Of a DNA stretch of 64,000 bases, positions 20,780-31,494 are shown piece after piece. A program made the translations under genes and the position numbers. Each line of letters starts with the position of its first letter. Within the stretch, counting starts at the first letter, position 1. Source of the stretch: Bremia lactucae (taxonomy: Eukaryota > Oomycota > Peronosporomycetes > Peronosporales > Peronosporaceae); the NCBI RefSeq assembly GCF_004359215.1, contig NC_090612.1, positions 357,213-421,212 of the forward strand, given 5' to 3'. The notes under the pieces were generated by a model, which was not told the DNA's origin, did no database searches, and saw only the letters and a program-made list of their open reading frames with translations.

Positions 20780-21710
20780 TTGCGTAGGGGACAGGCCGGA
20801 CGTATATGTTTCGTGCTTCCGCACGCATAACACCTACGGATGTTCTTATGCCGTTTCACAGCTTGAAAAGCATTTCTCCTTCCTCAACGAGGCTTAGATC
20901 CATGAGCTCCGGTCTATTAGACGGTGCCCATGCGCTCAAAGAGCTTGTTCGGTAAACAGACGTGCTAACACGAGCAGACTTAATGTCGAACTCAGCGCGT
21001 AGTGCCATGGCAACTGCCTCTTCGAAAGTAGCAGAATGGGATCGGAATAATTCCGTCCGGGCAACGCCCTGTTGAGACCCCAATAAAGACTATTACGACA
21101 ATTGCAACTTGCACCGGGTCTTGATGATTAGATGCAATGAGAGTAATCAACTCCTTGACATAGTCCCCTAGGGTTCGTTTACCCTGTCGAGTAGCTATGA
21201 GCCGTGATCGCATGCGAAAAGCCTGATCAGGCGGTGCAAACATGCTGGTCATTTGTTGTTTCAGCGAACTCATGAGGGGAAAGCGTCATTTCCGGACGTG
21301 CTGCACAAGAAAGCTCACTTCGTGGCTCTACCTCCGAGTTTGGAAATGGCCATATTTATCTTTTGCCGTTCGGTAAAGAACAAGGCGGAGTCAATGGATA
21401 TCTCCATGTGCTTAATCCAAAGGGAGGTTTCTCCCTCTTTTTTCTCGAATATCTTTTCATTGACAACTAGAGGGCGAGCCTTAGGCTCTGAATCGGGTAT
21501 AGATATGTACTGAGTTGGCATAGATGCCGCAAGGTGATCCTGAACCTGTCCGAACAGGGAGGATTCAAATTGTATGAAGGCTTCAAGCCTAGCATACAGA
21601 AACTTTGGTTCCTGAGACACAATGAACTCTATTTGTTCAAGCCCAAACAAAGGTTTAAGCTTGTCACACGCTGTGCGATGCGCCTCTGAAAATTCTGGAA
21701 ATGTTTCCAT
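20780..21710 (-). mobile_element. Gag of gypsy family D copy 2
   Basis: Minus-strand frames begin METFPEFSEAHRTACDKL (21710) and continue through TSLWIKHMEISIDSALFF and a typical capsid-like PPDQAFRMRSRLIATRQGKR block (21230). They end near a CCHC zinc knuckle readable at about 20835-20794 (CYACGSTKHIRPAC, C-x2-C-x4-H-x4-C). The frame is broken between 21315 and 20992. Gag packages the element RNA. From 21711 to 22009 there is untranslated leader-like sequence. Confidence 0.6.
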
Positions 21711-22009
21711 TTCAGTGAAGATTTAGTCTTATAAAGACTCAGGCGTAGATTGACTACGAGTGCAACCAGGTGTAGCGGAGCTACCTCGCGGGGGGGGGCT
21801 CCTTAAGGGAGAGGAAGACTTATAGTCTCAAACAGTCTCTTAGTTCTATAGAAAGCATGGGTTTACAACTCAGGGAGTCGTAAAAGCTATTAAAGCTTAG
21901 TGAATCCTAGTTCAAGGATTTGAGGGGTTCGTAGAACCAAGTGGCAACTAGTGCCCGAGAGTATGTACCTTAGAAAGGCTTCTATCTCTACAGATCAGTG
22001 CGCAAGACG

Positions 22010-22720
22010 CTTTAAGATCAAAATAGGAACTGCACTTTATATAATTATTGAAATCCTAAAATCTTGCCCAAGCTAATTTAAAAATAGATTTCGGCCGCCT
22101 GATTTATATCTAGCGGCGACCACATTTGTTACCCATAATAAATGGAGTTTTAGTATTATCTATTTTAAAATAGGATACAGGTTTTGACTTTAAGTTCAAA
22201 TTTTTCATGGGATATCGTTAGAGAAGCGGTTTATGAAGGTCAACATCCCGATTTATGTCATATCTATCTTTATTTACGTTAGAACAATATTCAAATTTTT
22301 TAATTAATTTATAAAAATATGTTAAAAAAAACATCAAAAAATACGATATTTAAAATTTTATTTTTTTTAATTTTGTATATGTTTTTTGCTTGTGGTTTAT
22401 CAAACGGGTATATCACCCATAAAGTAAATGTGCCACAACAACGGTTCACCAACCGATGTGTGCCCCAATACAGGAAGGCACTAGACACTCGAAGATCAAA
22501 AAGGGAACTGAACTCTATTTTATTTTAAATATAAAAACCAACCCTTATAACATCTAAAATAGAATTTGGCCACCAGATAGATATCTGGTGGCGACCACTC
22601 CAATTATCATAAATGGGGTTTTTATGCCTATTTTAAATAGGAAAGAGGGTAATTGACCCATAATGTTAAATGTACTACATTAGCTGTTTCCCAACCGATG
22701 TTCACCCTCTTTAATTCTTA
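22010..22720. repeat. Tandem pair of an LTR-like repeat (family D LTR candidate)
   Basis: Two diverged copies of a unit of roughly 230 bp share ctaaaat..agat.t.ggc, a [gt]ggcgaccac box, cccataa and an end of the type ccaaccgatgt. Copy 1 is 22010-22190 plus 22409-22470; copy 2 is 22490-22720. They lie directly upstream of the minus-strand gag, so they could be its 5' LTR region. Exact ends are uncertain. Confidence 0.4.
22190..22409 (+). other. AT-rich insertion inside the LTR-like repeat, possibly mitochondrial
   Basis: About 220 bp interrupt copy 1 of the tandem repeat. One plus-strand frame reads SWDIVREAVYEGQHPDLCH. A second starts at 22319 with MLKKTSKNTIFKILFFLILY, a hydrophobic lysine-rich start of mitochondrial type. 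The composition fits the other mitochondrial fragments, but I cannot name the genes. Confidence 0.3.
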
Positions 22721-22818
22721 GCGTCTCCAAAATATTGAATTTTGACGTATATTTGAACACATCGCAAATTTTACAGAATTTTAAACCAAGGTTTCAACAA
22801 ACAAGCAAGCACCCTACA

Positions 22819-24510
22819 ATGGCAGACTTTTCACCAGGCGGCGCAGAGCCCGTGGAGGAGCCTCCAACTCGTCAGACTCTAATAAGTGACGTATGCTCCT
22901 CTAGTCTGCCCATGCCGCAAGTGATGCCGCACTCGCCAGGCTCCCCGTCACTGTTTCATCTACATACATCAAATACTAACGTCGATGTCCCGTCATCGAT
23001 GCTTCCGAGTATATCTCGCACGGCCATCTCAATTCCCTCCATATGCCTAAGATGGCTCCGTTTGAATGTGGTTCAGCGCATACTGTCGGCAATCGTGCTT
23101 ATACCACTCATAACTGTGTTCCTCTGGCTTTCGCCGGCCTTGGCCACTGCCACGTTTTGTACCTTCGTGACAAGTATCTGCTCTTATGAGTACGCTTGGC
23201 TTCAACACCGAATACATCTTCGCGTGATGACAAAACTGAGTGCTTGCGAGACAGAACTGCAGCGGAGCGTCGAGGTGAACCAAACTAGAGAACAAAACGC
23301 CAGTCGCTACGATTCGAGTGACAGCATTGAAAGACAGAGTGGCAATAGCGGTCCACGAGATCAAGAAGGTGTGCATGTAACACAAAGTATGCACATGGAT
23401 AGCGGACGCACTGTGGTGAGCACTAGCGATGAAACTGTTCAGCTATCGGTCCTACCGCCCTCATCACCACCTAGATCTTCCATCGTATCCTCTCTAATCG
23501 ATGATTCTATTCAACGGCAACAACCCGGCCTTAATAACGTTGATCAAGAGGAGTTTGCATACTTGCGTGATCCCAGCTTCTCATGCAGCGCAGTGTCCCG
23601 AATCGCAGACACGTATTTTCACCAAAATGAGTGGGTTGCTGCAGTCGTTTTGTCGGCCATCACGACCGCCTTAACGACAACAGTATTTCTTGTGTACATC
23701 AGTCACATTCCTAAGCTGCAACAGAAGCAGCTATACAAGCTCCGATGGTTCTATAGTATCGCCACTGACTTTGTCGCCGCCATTTGTGCTTTTTTCACGC
23801 CGAATTGGAAATATGCCTTTATTTGCCTCTTGGGAAAAACAGTATTCACGTTGCTGACTGTGCACTCAACGGCTTGTCCCATCAATCGCTTTCGTTGTGA
23901 TACGTCATTAGAGCCAGCTCAAGTTTTTCTTTCGGGTGTGGTGGTCATTGTTTTCTTTCGCCTCCAAACGCGCACTTCAGCACCCGCCACCTTTTTGCAC
24001 ATTTTACTCGACGTGCTTGGTTATCTCTATATTATAGGCAGTATTTCCGTCATTGTTGCCTTCGTCGATGACGAGCGATTGGAATCATATCGCAAACTTC
24101 TTATTGTCTTGCTATATGTCGTGTGGGCTTCAGATACTGGAGCCTATTTGACTGGTAAGCTACTGAAACGACTGAAATATGGCTACTACAATCCGCTCGC
24201 CTCGCATGTTTCGAAGAACAAGGACTATGAAGGAACCTTAGGGGCTATTTTGTTTGGTGTAGCAGCAATGTTTATTTCTTCAGACCTGCTCAACGTACCA
24301 GGGTCTGCCGTCGCCCAAACTGGCTTTACAGTGATGGCTGTGATCGTGGGCCGTTTAGGAGATCTATTTGAAAGTCTATTAAAACGCGCGGCTGGTGTGA
24401 AGGACTCTGGAAAGCTCATTCCTGGACACGGAGGTGTATTAGACCGTATTGACGCGCTGATGTTTGCCTCGCTTGTTTTTGCACGATACTATGCCGCAAT
24501 TGTCATGTGA
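22819..24510 (+). CDS. Phosphatidate cytidylyltransferase, CdsA type
   Basis: This integral membrane enzyme converts phosphatidic acid and CTP to CDP-diacylglycerol, the precursor of phosphatidylinositol, phosphatidylglycerol and cardiolipin. The C-terminus holds the family signature KDSGKLIPGHGGVLDR (about residues 525-541 of 563). An earlier VWASDTGAY and SKNKDYEGTLG correspond to the CdsA D-x-G-A-Y and S-P-K-K-T-W-E-G blocks. A hydrophobic block starts near residue 84 (VVQRILSAIVLIPL), and several further membrane helices lie between residues 300 and 480. The wording of the signature is nearer bacterial/plastid CdsA than animal CDS1. Residues 1-80 and about 150-280 are polar, serine-rich and poorly conserved. 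I chose ATG 22819; an in-frame ATG at 22735 would add 28 residues. No intron is seen. It converges with the next gene (84 bp apart). Confidence 0.88.
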   Translation: MADFSPGGAEPVEEPPTRQTLISDVCSSSLPMPQVMPHSPGSPSLFHLHTSNTNVDVPSSMLPSISRTAISIPSICLRWLRLNVVQRILSAIVLIPLITVFLWLSPALATATFCTFVTSICSYEYAWLQHRIHLRVMTKLSACETELQRSVEVNQTREQNASRYDSSDSIERQSGNSGPRDQEGVHVTQSMHMDSGRTVVSTSDETVQLSVLPPSSPPRSSIVSSLIDDSIQRQQPGLNNVDQEEFAYLRDPSFSCSAVSRIADTYFHQNEWVAAVVLSAITTALTTTVFLVYISHIPKLQQKQLYKLRWFYSIATDFVAAICAFFTPNWKYAFICLLGKTVFTLLTVHSTACPINRFRCDTSLEPAQVFLSGVVVIVFFRLQTRTSAPATFLHILLDVLGYLYIIGSISVIVAFVDDERLESYRKLLIVLLYVVWASDTGAYLTGKLLKRLKYGYYNPLASHVSKNKDYEGTLGAILFGVAAMFISSDLLNVPGSAVAQTGFTVMAVIVGRLGDLFESLLKRAAGVKDSGKLIPGHGGVLDRIDALMFASLVFARYYAAIVM

Positions 24511-24594
24511 TAGAATGCTTCTACTTAAGCAGGAACATTTTCAAAAACGTTTTGACTATGTTTGAAAGCGCTGGTTACGTAAGTATGTTTTAAC

Positions 24595-25310
24595 CTATTG
24601 CCACGGATATAGAAGCTCTGCCGCAGCCTTCTTCGCCGCATAGTTTCCGTTGAGAAGCTTTACTAGTGTCAATCCAAATTTCAGGACTGAGCTCAAACCC
24701 TGGCTTGTCACGCAGCGAGTGTCGACATAGACTTCTTCATTCACGAATTCGCGTGTCATTTCGGGCTCGTGAGCAACTGAGCACGTCGCACGTTCACCTA
24801 GCAACCCGTGTGGATTAAGAACTACTGCAGGGGCCGAGGAACACGCTGCAATCCAGCGGCCAGCCTCCTTCTGCCAATGGAGCATTTTAATTACAAGGTC
24901 TGAGTCACGAACATTCTTAGCCCCGTCACCCTTTTCAATTCATAATCATTCGTTAGCAATGCAGTAGGACCTTTCATTTATATGAACACTCGTACCCCAG
25001 GCAATACGATCAGCTCATACGTTTCAAAGCTGCACTCCTCGATTGGCTTTTCAGCTTGAATGCGCAGACCGTAATTGCCCATGACGACATTATTCTCGGT
25101 TCGTCCGACTGATCCAATGATCACATGAAGTCCGCCACGGATCAAAATATCAGAAAGCGCCAACGTCTCGAGTTCTTCAGAACCATTCGCCACCACTATT
25201 AAAGCCCGGGGCTTTGCATGTGGAAGCGCTTGAACGTGCAGGTCTTCATCGCTCAGCGGGAAGTGTTTGGAAAATCCACCAGCCAACAAGCTTGAACCAG
25301 AAGCCATCAT
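24595..25310 (-). CDS. DJ-1/PfpI family protein A, two exons
   Basis: Exon 1 is 25310-24996 and exon 2 is 24930-24595. They are joined across a 65-bp GT-AG intron (donor GTACGAG, branch-like CTAAC, acceptor AAAAG) to give 216 residues. Splicing restores VLPGGDGAKNVRDSDL, the normal DJ-1 glycine-rich turn. The N-terminal strand ALIVVANGSEELETLALSDI has the conserved glutamate of the active site. DJ-1 proteins act in oxidative-stress and glyoxal defence. The nucleophile elbow reads AACSSAPAVV where the usual pattern is A-A-I-C-A-x-P. The cysteine is therefore one position early and serine occupies the normal nucleophile site, so activity is doubtful. An extension of about 35 residues precedes the domain. 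It is transcribed away from a second DJ-1 gene 145 bp upstream. Confidence 0.85.
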
Positions 25311-25455
25311 GGTCTTTTAATTCAAATTTTATTGTGATTTCCTTTTGATACAGCTTCAAGACCGTTAAGGGACCAGGAGTAGCCTGTGTGAACTTCAAGT
25401 AGCGTTTTCTCCCTCAAACATATACAAATCACTCTCTGAAAACCATACGACAGTG

Positions 25456-26111
25456 ATGGCCCGAATCGCCCAAGCAATTAGCGACATCGTGAATCCGAAG
25501 CCCACGGCACTTGTTCCAATTGCAAGTAGTTTCTAATGATGGAAATGGCATGCATTTGAATAATTAACGATATTGTATAGGCCGTTGGAAGTGAAGAGAT
25601 TGAGGTGGCAGCGCTTTGTGATATTCTGGCTCGCGGTGGTGTTCGTGTGACAGTCGCAAACGTCGCTGGATCACTTCACCATATTGTAAAACTCGCAAAA
25701 GGCACTGATGTGCAAGCAGACAAGCCTATTGAATTTTGCGTCAATGATGAGTACGATGTTATAGCGGTGCCCGGTGGTCCAGGAGCGAAGGCATTAGGTG
25801 CATGTCGGATGCTGACGACACTCTTAAAAAAGCAGAAGGCAGCTGGTAAGCTGTATGCCGCTGTAGGAGAAGCTACTTGCGATGTGCTATTCCACAACGC
25901 GCTTGTTGAGGGCCCCATGGCGAGCGATCCGGCTGGCAAATTAGTTCTTCGCGATCTATACTCGGACGATAAAGTGGTTATCACCGAAAATTGCGTTACT
26001 AGCAAAGGCCCTGCGACAGTGATCGCTATGGCTGTGGCCTTAGTTGAACTACTTCGAGGCGAAAATGTTGCGTGTACGGTCGCCAATGACATTTCATTAA
26101 AGACGGTATAA
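25456..26111 (+). CDS. DJ-1/PfpI family protein B, two exons with a GC-AG intron
   Basis: Exon 1 is 25456-25521 and exon 2 is 25581-26111, 198 residues in all. The 59-bp intron has a GCAAGT donor and a TATAG acceptor. Only this splice keeps the frame and rebuilds TALVPIAVGSEEIEVAALCD, the first strand and helix of the fold with the conserved glutamate. Later blocks are VIAVPGGPGAKALGACRML and ENCVTSKGPATVIAMAVALV (the terminal helix region). At the nucleophile elbow the sequence is YAAVGEATCDVL, so glycine replaces the catalytic cysteine. It is probably not a canonical deglycase or protease. It may be a structural or partner subunit of the divergent neighbour. Confidence 0.82.
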
Positions 26112-26371
26112 AAAAAATGAGCATTGCAAGTGTGCACAGCAATCGAAAAGACCAAGACTAAGCAACAGGTTATGAAATTTTGCTGCATTTCGGCCATCTA
26201 GTCCGGATGGTTCGACACTCAGACGCTTTAATCACACTAAAAACTTATTTTTGAATGCATAAATTAAAAAGTTTAACGAGTTAGTCAACTTCGTATTTCG
26301 ATTTTTAGTTGTGTGCATTACATCAATTTACTAACTAACTTAACGGCGTAAATGTAATCAAGATTTTTATT

Positions 26372-27700
26372 ATGTTCACCAGTGCCTGTAGCTTCAGCTT
26401 CGGCATCAATGTAGAGCGCTCTTTCATTGCTTATATCATGCTTTAAGTATCATCTGACGCGAATTGTCATTTTCAGGTGCGGACGCTGGAGCCTGTGCGA
26501 TCAGAAACGGATTACGCACAGTATTTTGTTGGCACTAGCACCTTAAATCAGCCCAATAAGGTGAGAGCAGGTGAACATTGTAGCATTTGGCTCGATAAAA
26601 TCGTCCGCTATGGGTGCTTGTCGATCAGATTTATTTGGTGCAGATAAGTGATGATGGCGACGACGTCATCACCCGCCAGGTGTTCAGTCATCCTGGGGAG
26701 GTCCTAAATCTGGCGCCAAGTCCTCAGGATCGACAGCTCCTAGTCACTTGCAGTAAGCAGCGAGGAAAGCAGGCAAAGGCTTTGCTTTGGAAGCTTCCGC
26801 AACGAATAGACAGTCAAATTCATATTGAAGAAAAGGGGCGAACTGCTACGACAAAAGACCTCGAGCAATTGGCACCATTCCCGGAGCAGAAATTACCGGT
26901 GTCAGAGTACGAGTCAAGTTGCGCGGCAATATGCAGATTCAAGCTTATGTCGTTAATTTTACAGAGTCGTCTGGGATGCTACGGCTGACACGCCAACGTT
27001 GGCGTCTAGTCATGAGACGCTGCTACGGAAGTGGAGTCTAGATGGAGGATCATTGGAAACGCACGCACAACTCGAGCTGGACGTTTCCACGACGGAAGGC
27101 ACCACAAAGAAAGGAGCGAGTGCATTAGTGTGGGACCCGCACCATTCTTCGCAACTGGCATTTGCTCTCGGTGGCGGGGTGCTAATGTGGGATCTTCGAG
27201 TCAAGCAACACAGTGTTAGCATCAAAAGCGCCCATTTAAGCTCGACGCTGTCGCTCGATTTTAACCCAAACAAACCCTATATGCTTGCAAGTGGAGGAGA
27301 TGATGGCAAAATAAAGTTCTGGGACTTGAGGTTTGCGCAAAAGCCGGTATTGGCGATGAACGCGCACTCGCATTGGGTCTATAGCGTGCGCTATCATCCG
27401 CTGCATGACCAGCTTGTACTCTCTGGAAGCTCAGACGCGACTCTGGCGCTTTGGCGAGTGTCTTCGATCTCATCGTCCCCATTCGTGGACTTAGATGAGC
27501 TTGATCTTATGGATGAGACAGCAGGCGAAGCCGCAGTGGCAGATACATTATTACGACGAATTGAAGAGCACGATGATACTGTGTACGCAGCCCGGTGGGC
27601 TACTGGTGGAGATGCTTGGAAGTTTGCCTCGTTGTCGTACGACGGTCGTTTCGCTGTCAATCACGTGCCATCGACGGAAAAGTACAAAATATTATTGTAA
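26372..27700 (+). CDS. EIPR1: EARP-interacting protein 1 homologue (EIPR1/TSSC1), WD40 repeat
   Basis: I model four exons: 26372-26410, 26477-26560, 26629-26906 and 26965-27700, with introns of 66, 68 and 58 bp, all GT-AG. They encode 378 residues; the human protein is about 387. EIPR1 binds the EARP/GARP tethering complexes and helps endosomal recycling and dense-core vesicle traffic. Matching blocks include YAQYFVGTSTL, LDFNPNKPYMLASGGDDGKI, HSHWVYSVRYHPLHDQLVLS, EEHDDTVYAARW and the terminal FASLSYDGRFAVNHVP. At least five WD40 blades are visible. The third intron is the least certain: its donor GTACGAG removes an ESSCAAI reading that would otherwise end in a stop. The stop is 118 bp from that of the convergent gene. 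Confidence 0.88.
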
Positions 27701-27818
27701 TTTGTCAAATGTCTTGCTCTCAGAACGTCAATGTACCTGACCAAGACATTTTCTCGTATGATTTTAACCGTTCGATCGTGTTTTGCCTTTTTTGTGTATT
27801 ACTCTACTAAACGCTCGT

Positions 27819-30374
27819 TTAACCATGCATGAGCTTATTTGCTTCGCTGCGAAGCCAATCTAATTCATCCATAGCCTTCTGAAAGCCTACCATATCACCA
27901 TTTCCGACGCACTCAGCCACTCGTTGCGCAGCAGTAGCAAGTCGCTCTTCCAAGGAAGCGGCTGATGATCCTAACGATACCGTACCTACATTTAAAGCTG
28001 CCGTAGCCGTAGCTGCACCAGCGAAGGTATTTAATGAAGAAGCCCGTACGATTCCAGATCCAGGTACTGCTATCTTCTTTGTCGAGGCCTTCGGAGTCAA
28101 GCGAGGTACACCATGAAATCCGGGGGGTGCCGTCATTAACGGTGCTATAGGTGACACCCGATCTCCCCTATCTTCTTTTTTAGTTGTCACTAGACGCAAA
28201 ACTTTGCCAATTCCCAATGAATTTTGAATGATTTCATCCTTGGCGCGAGTCTTGTCTTCATTGCTCAAACTGCCTTGTCGAGCCAATTCGGCGACCTTAC
28301 GAAGCCTTGCACCGTTTGGCGACATCATTGGAAAGCCATTTCCTTTGGTCGACGACGAAGTAGACGCATCTTCATCGTCATCCGTCGCAGGAGGTGGGGG
28401 CGGTGGAGGAAGAATCGACAAAGCCGAAAGCCCGTTCTGTTGCTGTCGTGAAGCATTGATAAAGGACACAAAGCTACTCGAGGTTTCCGTCATAGCATCA
28501 TACCCGTCGGTTACCTGGACCACATCCTCATCCGTATAATCCTGCGAGCTCGATTCATCGTTGGCTGAAGTTGGTAAGCTTTCATCTGACACGAAATCCT
28601 CATGAATCTCTTCTTCAGCATCCCCTTGACGCTCAGCAATTCCAGGCATCGCGCCAGCAGTGCCGTAACACGGGTACCCTCCTGGCTCTCCATTCTCGCC
28701 ATACGTAAGGTCACGCGCGAGTTCAAGACGACTTTTGCTACGTCGACGGAATTTAAAAAACTCGGCAGCGTTTCCGAAACTGCCTCGTCGCACGGCATTG
28801 GATAGTCCGACTTGCATGGTAGTAGAACTAGATGGCGAGCTCGATAACGTTCCCGATGATGACATCGATGAAGAAGACAGTGCACTGCTATTGCCTCGGG
28901 TAGGAGTGGACGACTGCAGTGATAGTCCCGTAAGTTGAGCGGCAGCTTCGGCAGCAGAGGAATTGAGACCTACTAAATTGGTATTAGCATCCGACTCGAC
29001 CAGCTTTTTTCGCCCCGTATTTGTCTGTGGTGTATTAAGAACGGCTTCAGCAACTTGCCAGGGTACTGTCATCGACGGCCTTCGTGTTAGTCCAGGCGGT
29101 GGGGCCAGCACTGCATTTTGGTCCTGCGCATAGCTCGTATTAGCTCCACCATCACTTGCCATTGCTAATTCGTCCTTCGATGCAATGTTGTAATAGGAGG
29201 TTTGTTGATTGTAAAACGTAGCCCCGCTAGTCGTTTTGGCGCTAAGCTTTTTACTCCTAGCAGGTGGTGGAGACCACGACGGCAGTGCCTTCGCAATAAA
29301 GCCTCCACTATCGTCCATTGGCGGTGGGGGCGGAAATGACTCTTCCGAAAACTGTAACAACCCATTTTGGTCCAACTTTGCACCGTGATTAAGAGCAATA
29401 TGACCTGAATCTGTTTCCTGAGAAGAAATTGGATCGCCACCATCATCTCCAAACTTGTACGAAGCATAATAGTCTTCCGGCGTCTGTCCGCTCGTGTAAG
29501 AGTAACGCATGGGCATTTCATTATCGGACGCATCCAGATCGAGTGGTTGTGAGCTATGTGAGCGGTTGCGGTGCCCACGGATCGAGGACAAATCGTTTTT
29601 GGATTCAGAGCTGAGCGGACCATGGCTCTGACTTAGATTGTTGCCAAATGAGCTGTAATAAGCGCTGCCATATTGCGAGCCGCTGTTACTTCGAGCATGA
29701 TACGAGCGCTTGGGTGTGTTTCCTGAAATCTCAGACGTACGTGAATTGTCACGATAGTGGGACTTTGTGGCATTGTTGAGCATAGCTTTACTGACAAAAC
29801 CTGTGATTTCACTAGCGTGCACTGGTGCATTTTGAGACGCTACACGAAGTGCTGTGAGCTGCTTAAGCTCCTGCACTGACATGCCAGTCTTGGGAACTAC
29901 CGGCGGAGTGGCCACGTTTGCGGGCGTCGAGGTAGTTTTGACCACCGTCATGTTAATTTTAGGGGTTGCTGATCTCGTGGACGAAAAGCTATCGAGAGCT
30001 ACGTTTTTCGGCGTTGCTGGATTGGACAAACCTGATTGCTGCATCCTTTTTTGTGTCAGTCGCTTAAGATCTTCCACGGTCATGCCGCTCTTGATCCCCA
30101 TTTTCGCACCGGTTTTTGAGGGCTTTTGAGCTCCTGAGGAAGTGGCGGTGGTCGTGTTACGATACCCAATATTGCGGTTTTGGTGCATCACTGGTACCTT
30201 GCTCTGTTGCTGCTGCTGGTTCTGATACTGCTGGTACTGATATGGATGTAGCTGGGCTTGTGCCTGCATCTGGTGCTGGTACGCTGGAAATTGCTGTTGA
30301 GACGCTGCTACCTGCTGCTGTACGTAGCTCTGCTGTGACTGAACACCTCCTTTGCAACGGCTCCTGTCCTCCAT
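27819..30374 (-). CDS. Conserved-looking hypothetical protein, 851 residues, low complexity
   Basis: I do not recognise a known domain. The start is glutamine-rich (residues about 15-60, QQQ runs), followed by serine-, proline- and asparagine-rich sequence with two polyproline tracts (near the middle and near the residue preceding TDDDEDAST). Two copies of a helical motif, GMTVEDLKRLTQKRM and GMSVQELKQLTALRV, lie 67 residues apart in the N-terminal third. The C-terminus ends in a predicted helix with LEERLATAAQRVAECVG and MDELDWLRSEANKLM. Such architecture fits a scaffold or RNA-granule type protein, but that is a guess. ATG 30374 is preferred; an upstream in-frame ATG at 30407 adds 11 residues. 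No intron is needed. Confidence 0.8.
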   Translation of the reverse strand: MEDRSRCKGGVQSQQSYVQQQVAASQQQFPAYQHQMQAQAQLHPYQYQQYQNQQQQQSKVPVMHQNRNIGYRNTTTATSSGAQKPSKTGAKMGIKSGMTVEDLKRLTQKRMQQSGLSNPATPKNVALDSFSSTRSATPKINMTVVKTTSTPANVATPPVVPKTGMSVQELKQLTALRVASQNAPVHASEITGFVSKAMLNNATKSHYRDNSRTSEISGNTPKRSYHARSNSGSQYGSAYYSSFGNNLSQSHGPLSSESKNDLSSIRGHRNRSHSSQPLDLDASDNEMPMRYSYTSGQTPEDYYASYKFGDDGGDPISSQETDSGHIALNHGAKLDQNGLLQFSEESFPPPPPMDDSGGFIAKALPSWSPPPARSKKLSAKTTSGATFYNQQTSYYNIASKDELAMASDGGANTSYAQDQNAVLAPPPGLTRRPSMTVPWQVAEAVLNTPQTNTGRKKLVESDANTNLVGLNSSAAEAAAQLTGLSLQSSTPTRGNSSALSSSSMSSSGTLSSSPSSSTTMQVGLSNAVRRGSFGNAAEFFKFRRRSKSRLELARDLTYGENGEPGGYPCYGTAGAMPGIAERQGDAEEEIHEDFVSDESLPTSANDESSSQDYTDEDVVQVTDGYDAMTETSSSFVSFINASRQQQNGLSALSILPPPPPPPATDDDEDASTSSSTKGNGFPMMSPNGARLRKVAELARQGSLSNEDKTRAKDEIIQNSLGIGKVLRLVTTKKEDRGDRVSPIAPLMTAPPGFHGVPRLTPKASTKKIAVPGSGIVRASSLNTFAGAATATAALNVGTVSLGSSAASLEERLATAAQRVAECVGNGDMVGFQKAMDELDWLRSEANKLMHG

Positions 30375-31490
30375 TGCACACACACACACTTTCACTGCAC
30401 GACACACACGACGGGACTCGGTTGGAAATTACAGTTATTGTGTCCTCGACCCCACAAGTAAAATTCGCCTGCCGAACGGTCAAAGGTTGTTAGGGGGTGT
30501 ATATATTTGAAATAAACTCCTACCATTAAATATTGCTTCGGTAATTGTTTATAGCCCGTCATACGTGGAAAATTGTGACCTTTCATGATCGCACTTTGAT
30601 TGTAAATCTCATTGGCACAAAGAGCCGAAGCCAACGGCTTCGAGCGAAGTAACCTCCCCACTACGGTATTTGCTACTAAAACAAGATGTCGCATGCCTTC
30701 GACATGAAAGATCTCAGTAACTCATGGGATGTACTGCGGCACGTTTCGCCGAGGGATAAAGCCTTCCTGTCCTTTCGCTGTTTTCATGCGCTCTATTATT
30801 TTTTACGTGCGGATGAAATGCTTCTTTTAAAAATTCCTTTTACGCCCACGTTGACATGGTTCGTTTATAATTGTGGTTAGACGTTGCGTGGGCCAAGAGT
30901 TATGTTTTCTGATTAATAAAACACGACAGAGCGGAGAAGCATGTGTGGACTAGTCACAACTGTCCGCTGTCGTCATTCCAACTTATGTTCATATAGTATA
31001 GACGCGGATAGAGTTGAGCTTGCGGTGTTCTCGTCATTTCCCACTTCAACGAGTCGCACTTTCGAAGATTGCACAAACGAAAAATTGCTTTCTCAAGCTC
31101 GAGCAATGTTCTACTAACGCCACGGTCAATCGAAAAATAAAGAGCTCTGGTCAAATTTAAGCCCTTAAATTCATAAAACGCAATTGCTATAAACAAGAAA
31201 TTTTCCTCAGAACATGCTAAAATGCAGACCTTCTGATGGAAATCGAGTAGTTTCACAATGTTTTGTTATACATATATTTCCCGAAATATCCGGTTGCAAG
31301 ACAGCTTTAACTGATTTATCTAAATAAGTCTTTAAGAGTAATGAGTAGTAAATGATTATTTTTTTTATAACAGGATGATAGCTTCCCATTTTCCTAGACT
31401 TTTACCCCATCCATATTTTAGCCAATCAAATGTCATAATTACAGCTCATCACATTTCATTAGATATATCAAAGACGAAATCTCCCGTATT
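30375..31490. other. Intergenic region upstream of the large hypothetical gene
   Basis: It contains a CA/TG microsatellite at 30372-30390 and short frames of no recognisable family, such as a plus frame at 30686-30880 (MSHAFDMKDLSNSWDVL) and a minus frame at 31256-30954. I cannot support any of them as genes. Confidence 0.5.
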
Positions 31491-31494
31491 TAAG

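Noticed and set aside
25676..26197. Minus-strand 173-codon frame
   Set aside because: It is opposite the DJ-1 gene, which has clear homology and a sensible exon structure.
29165..29623. Minus-strand 152-codon frame in another phase
   Set aside because: It lies inside the 851-residue gene and consists of codon-bias shadow.
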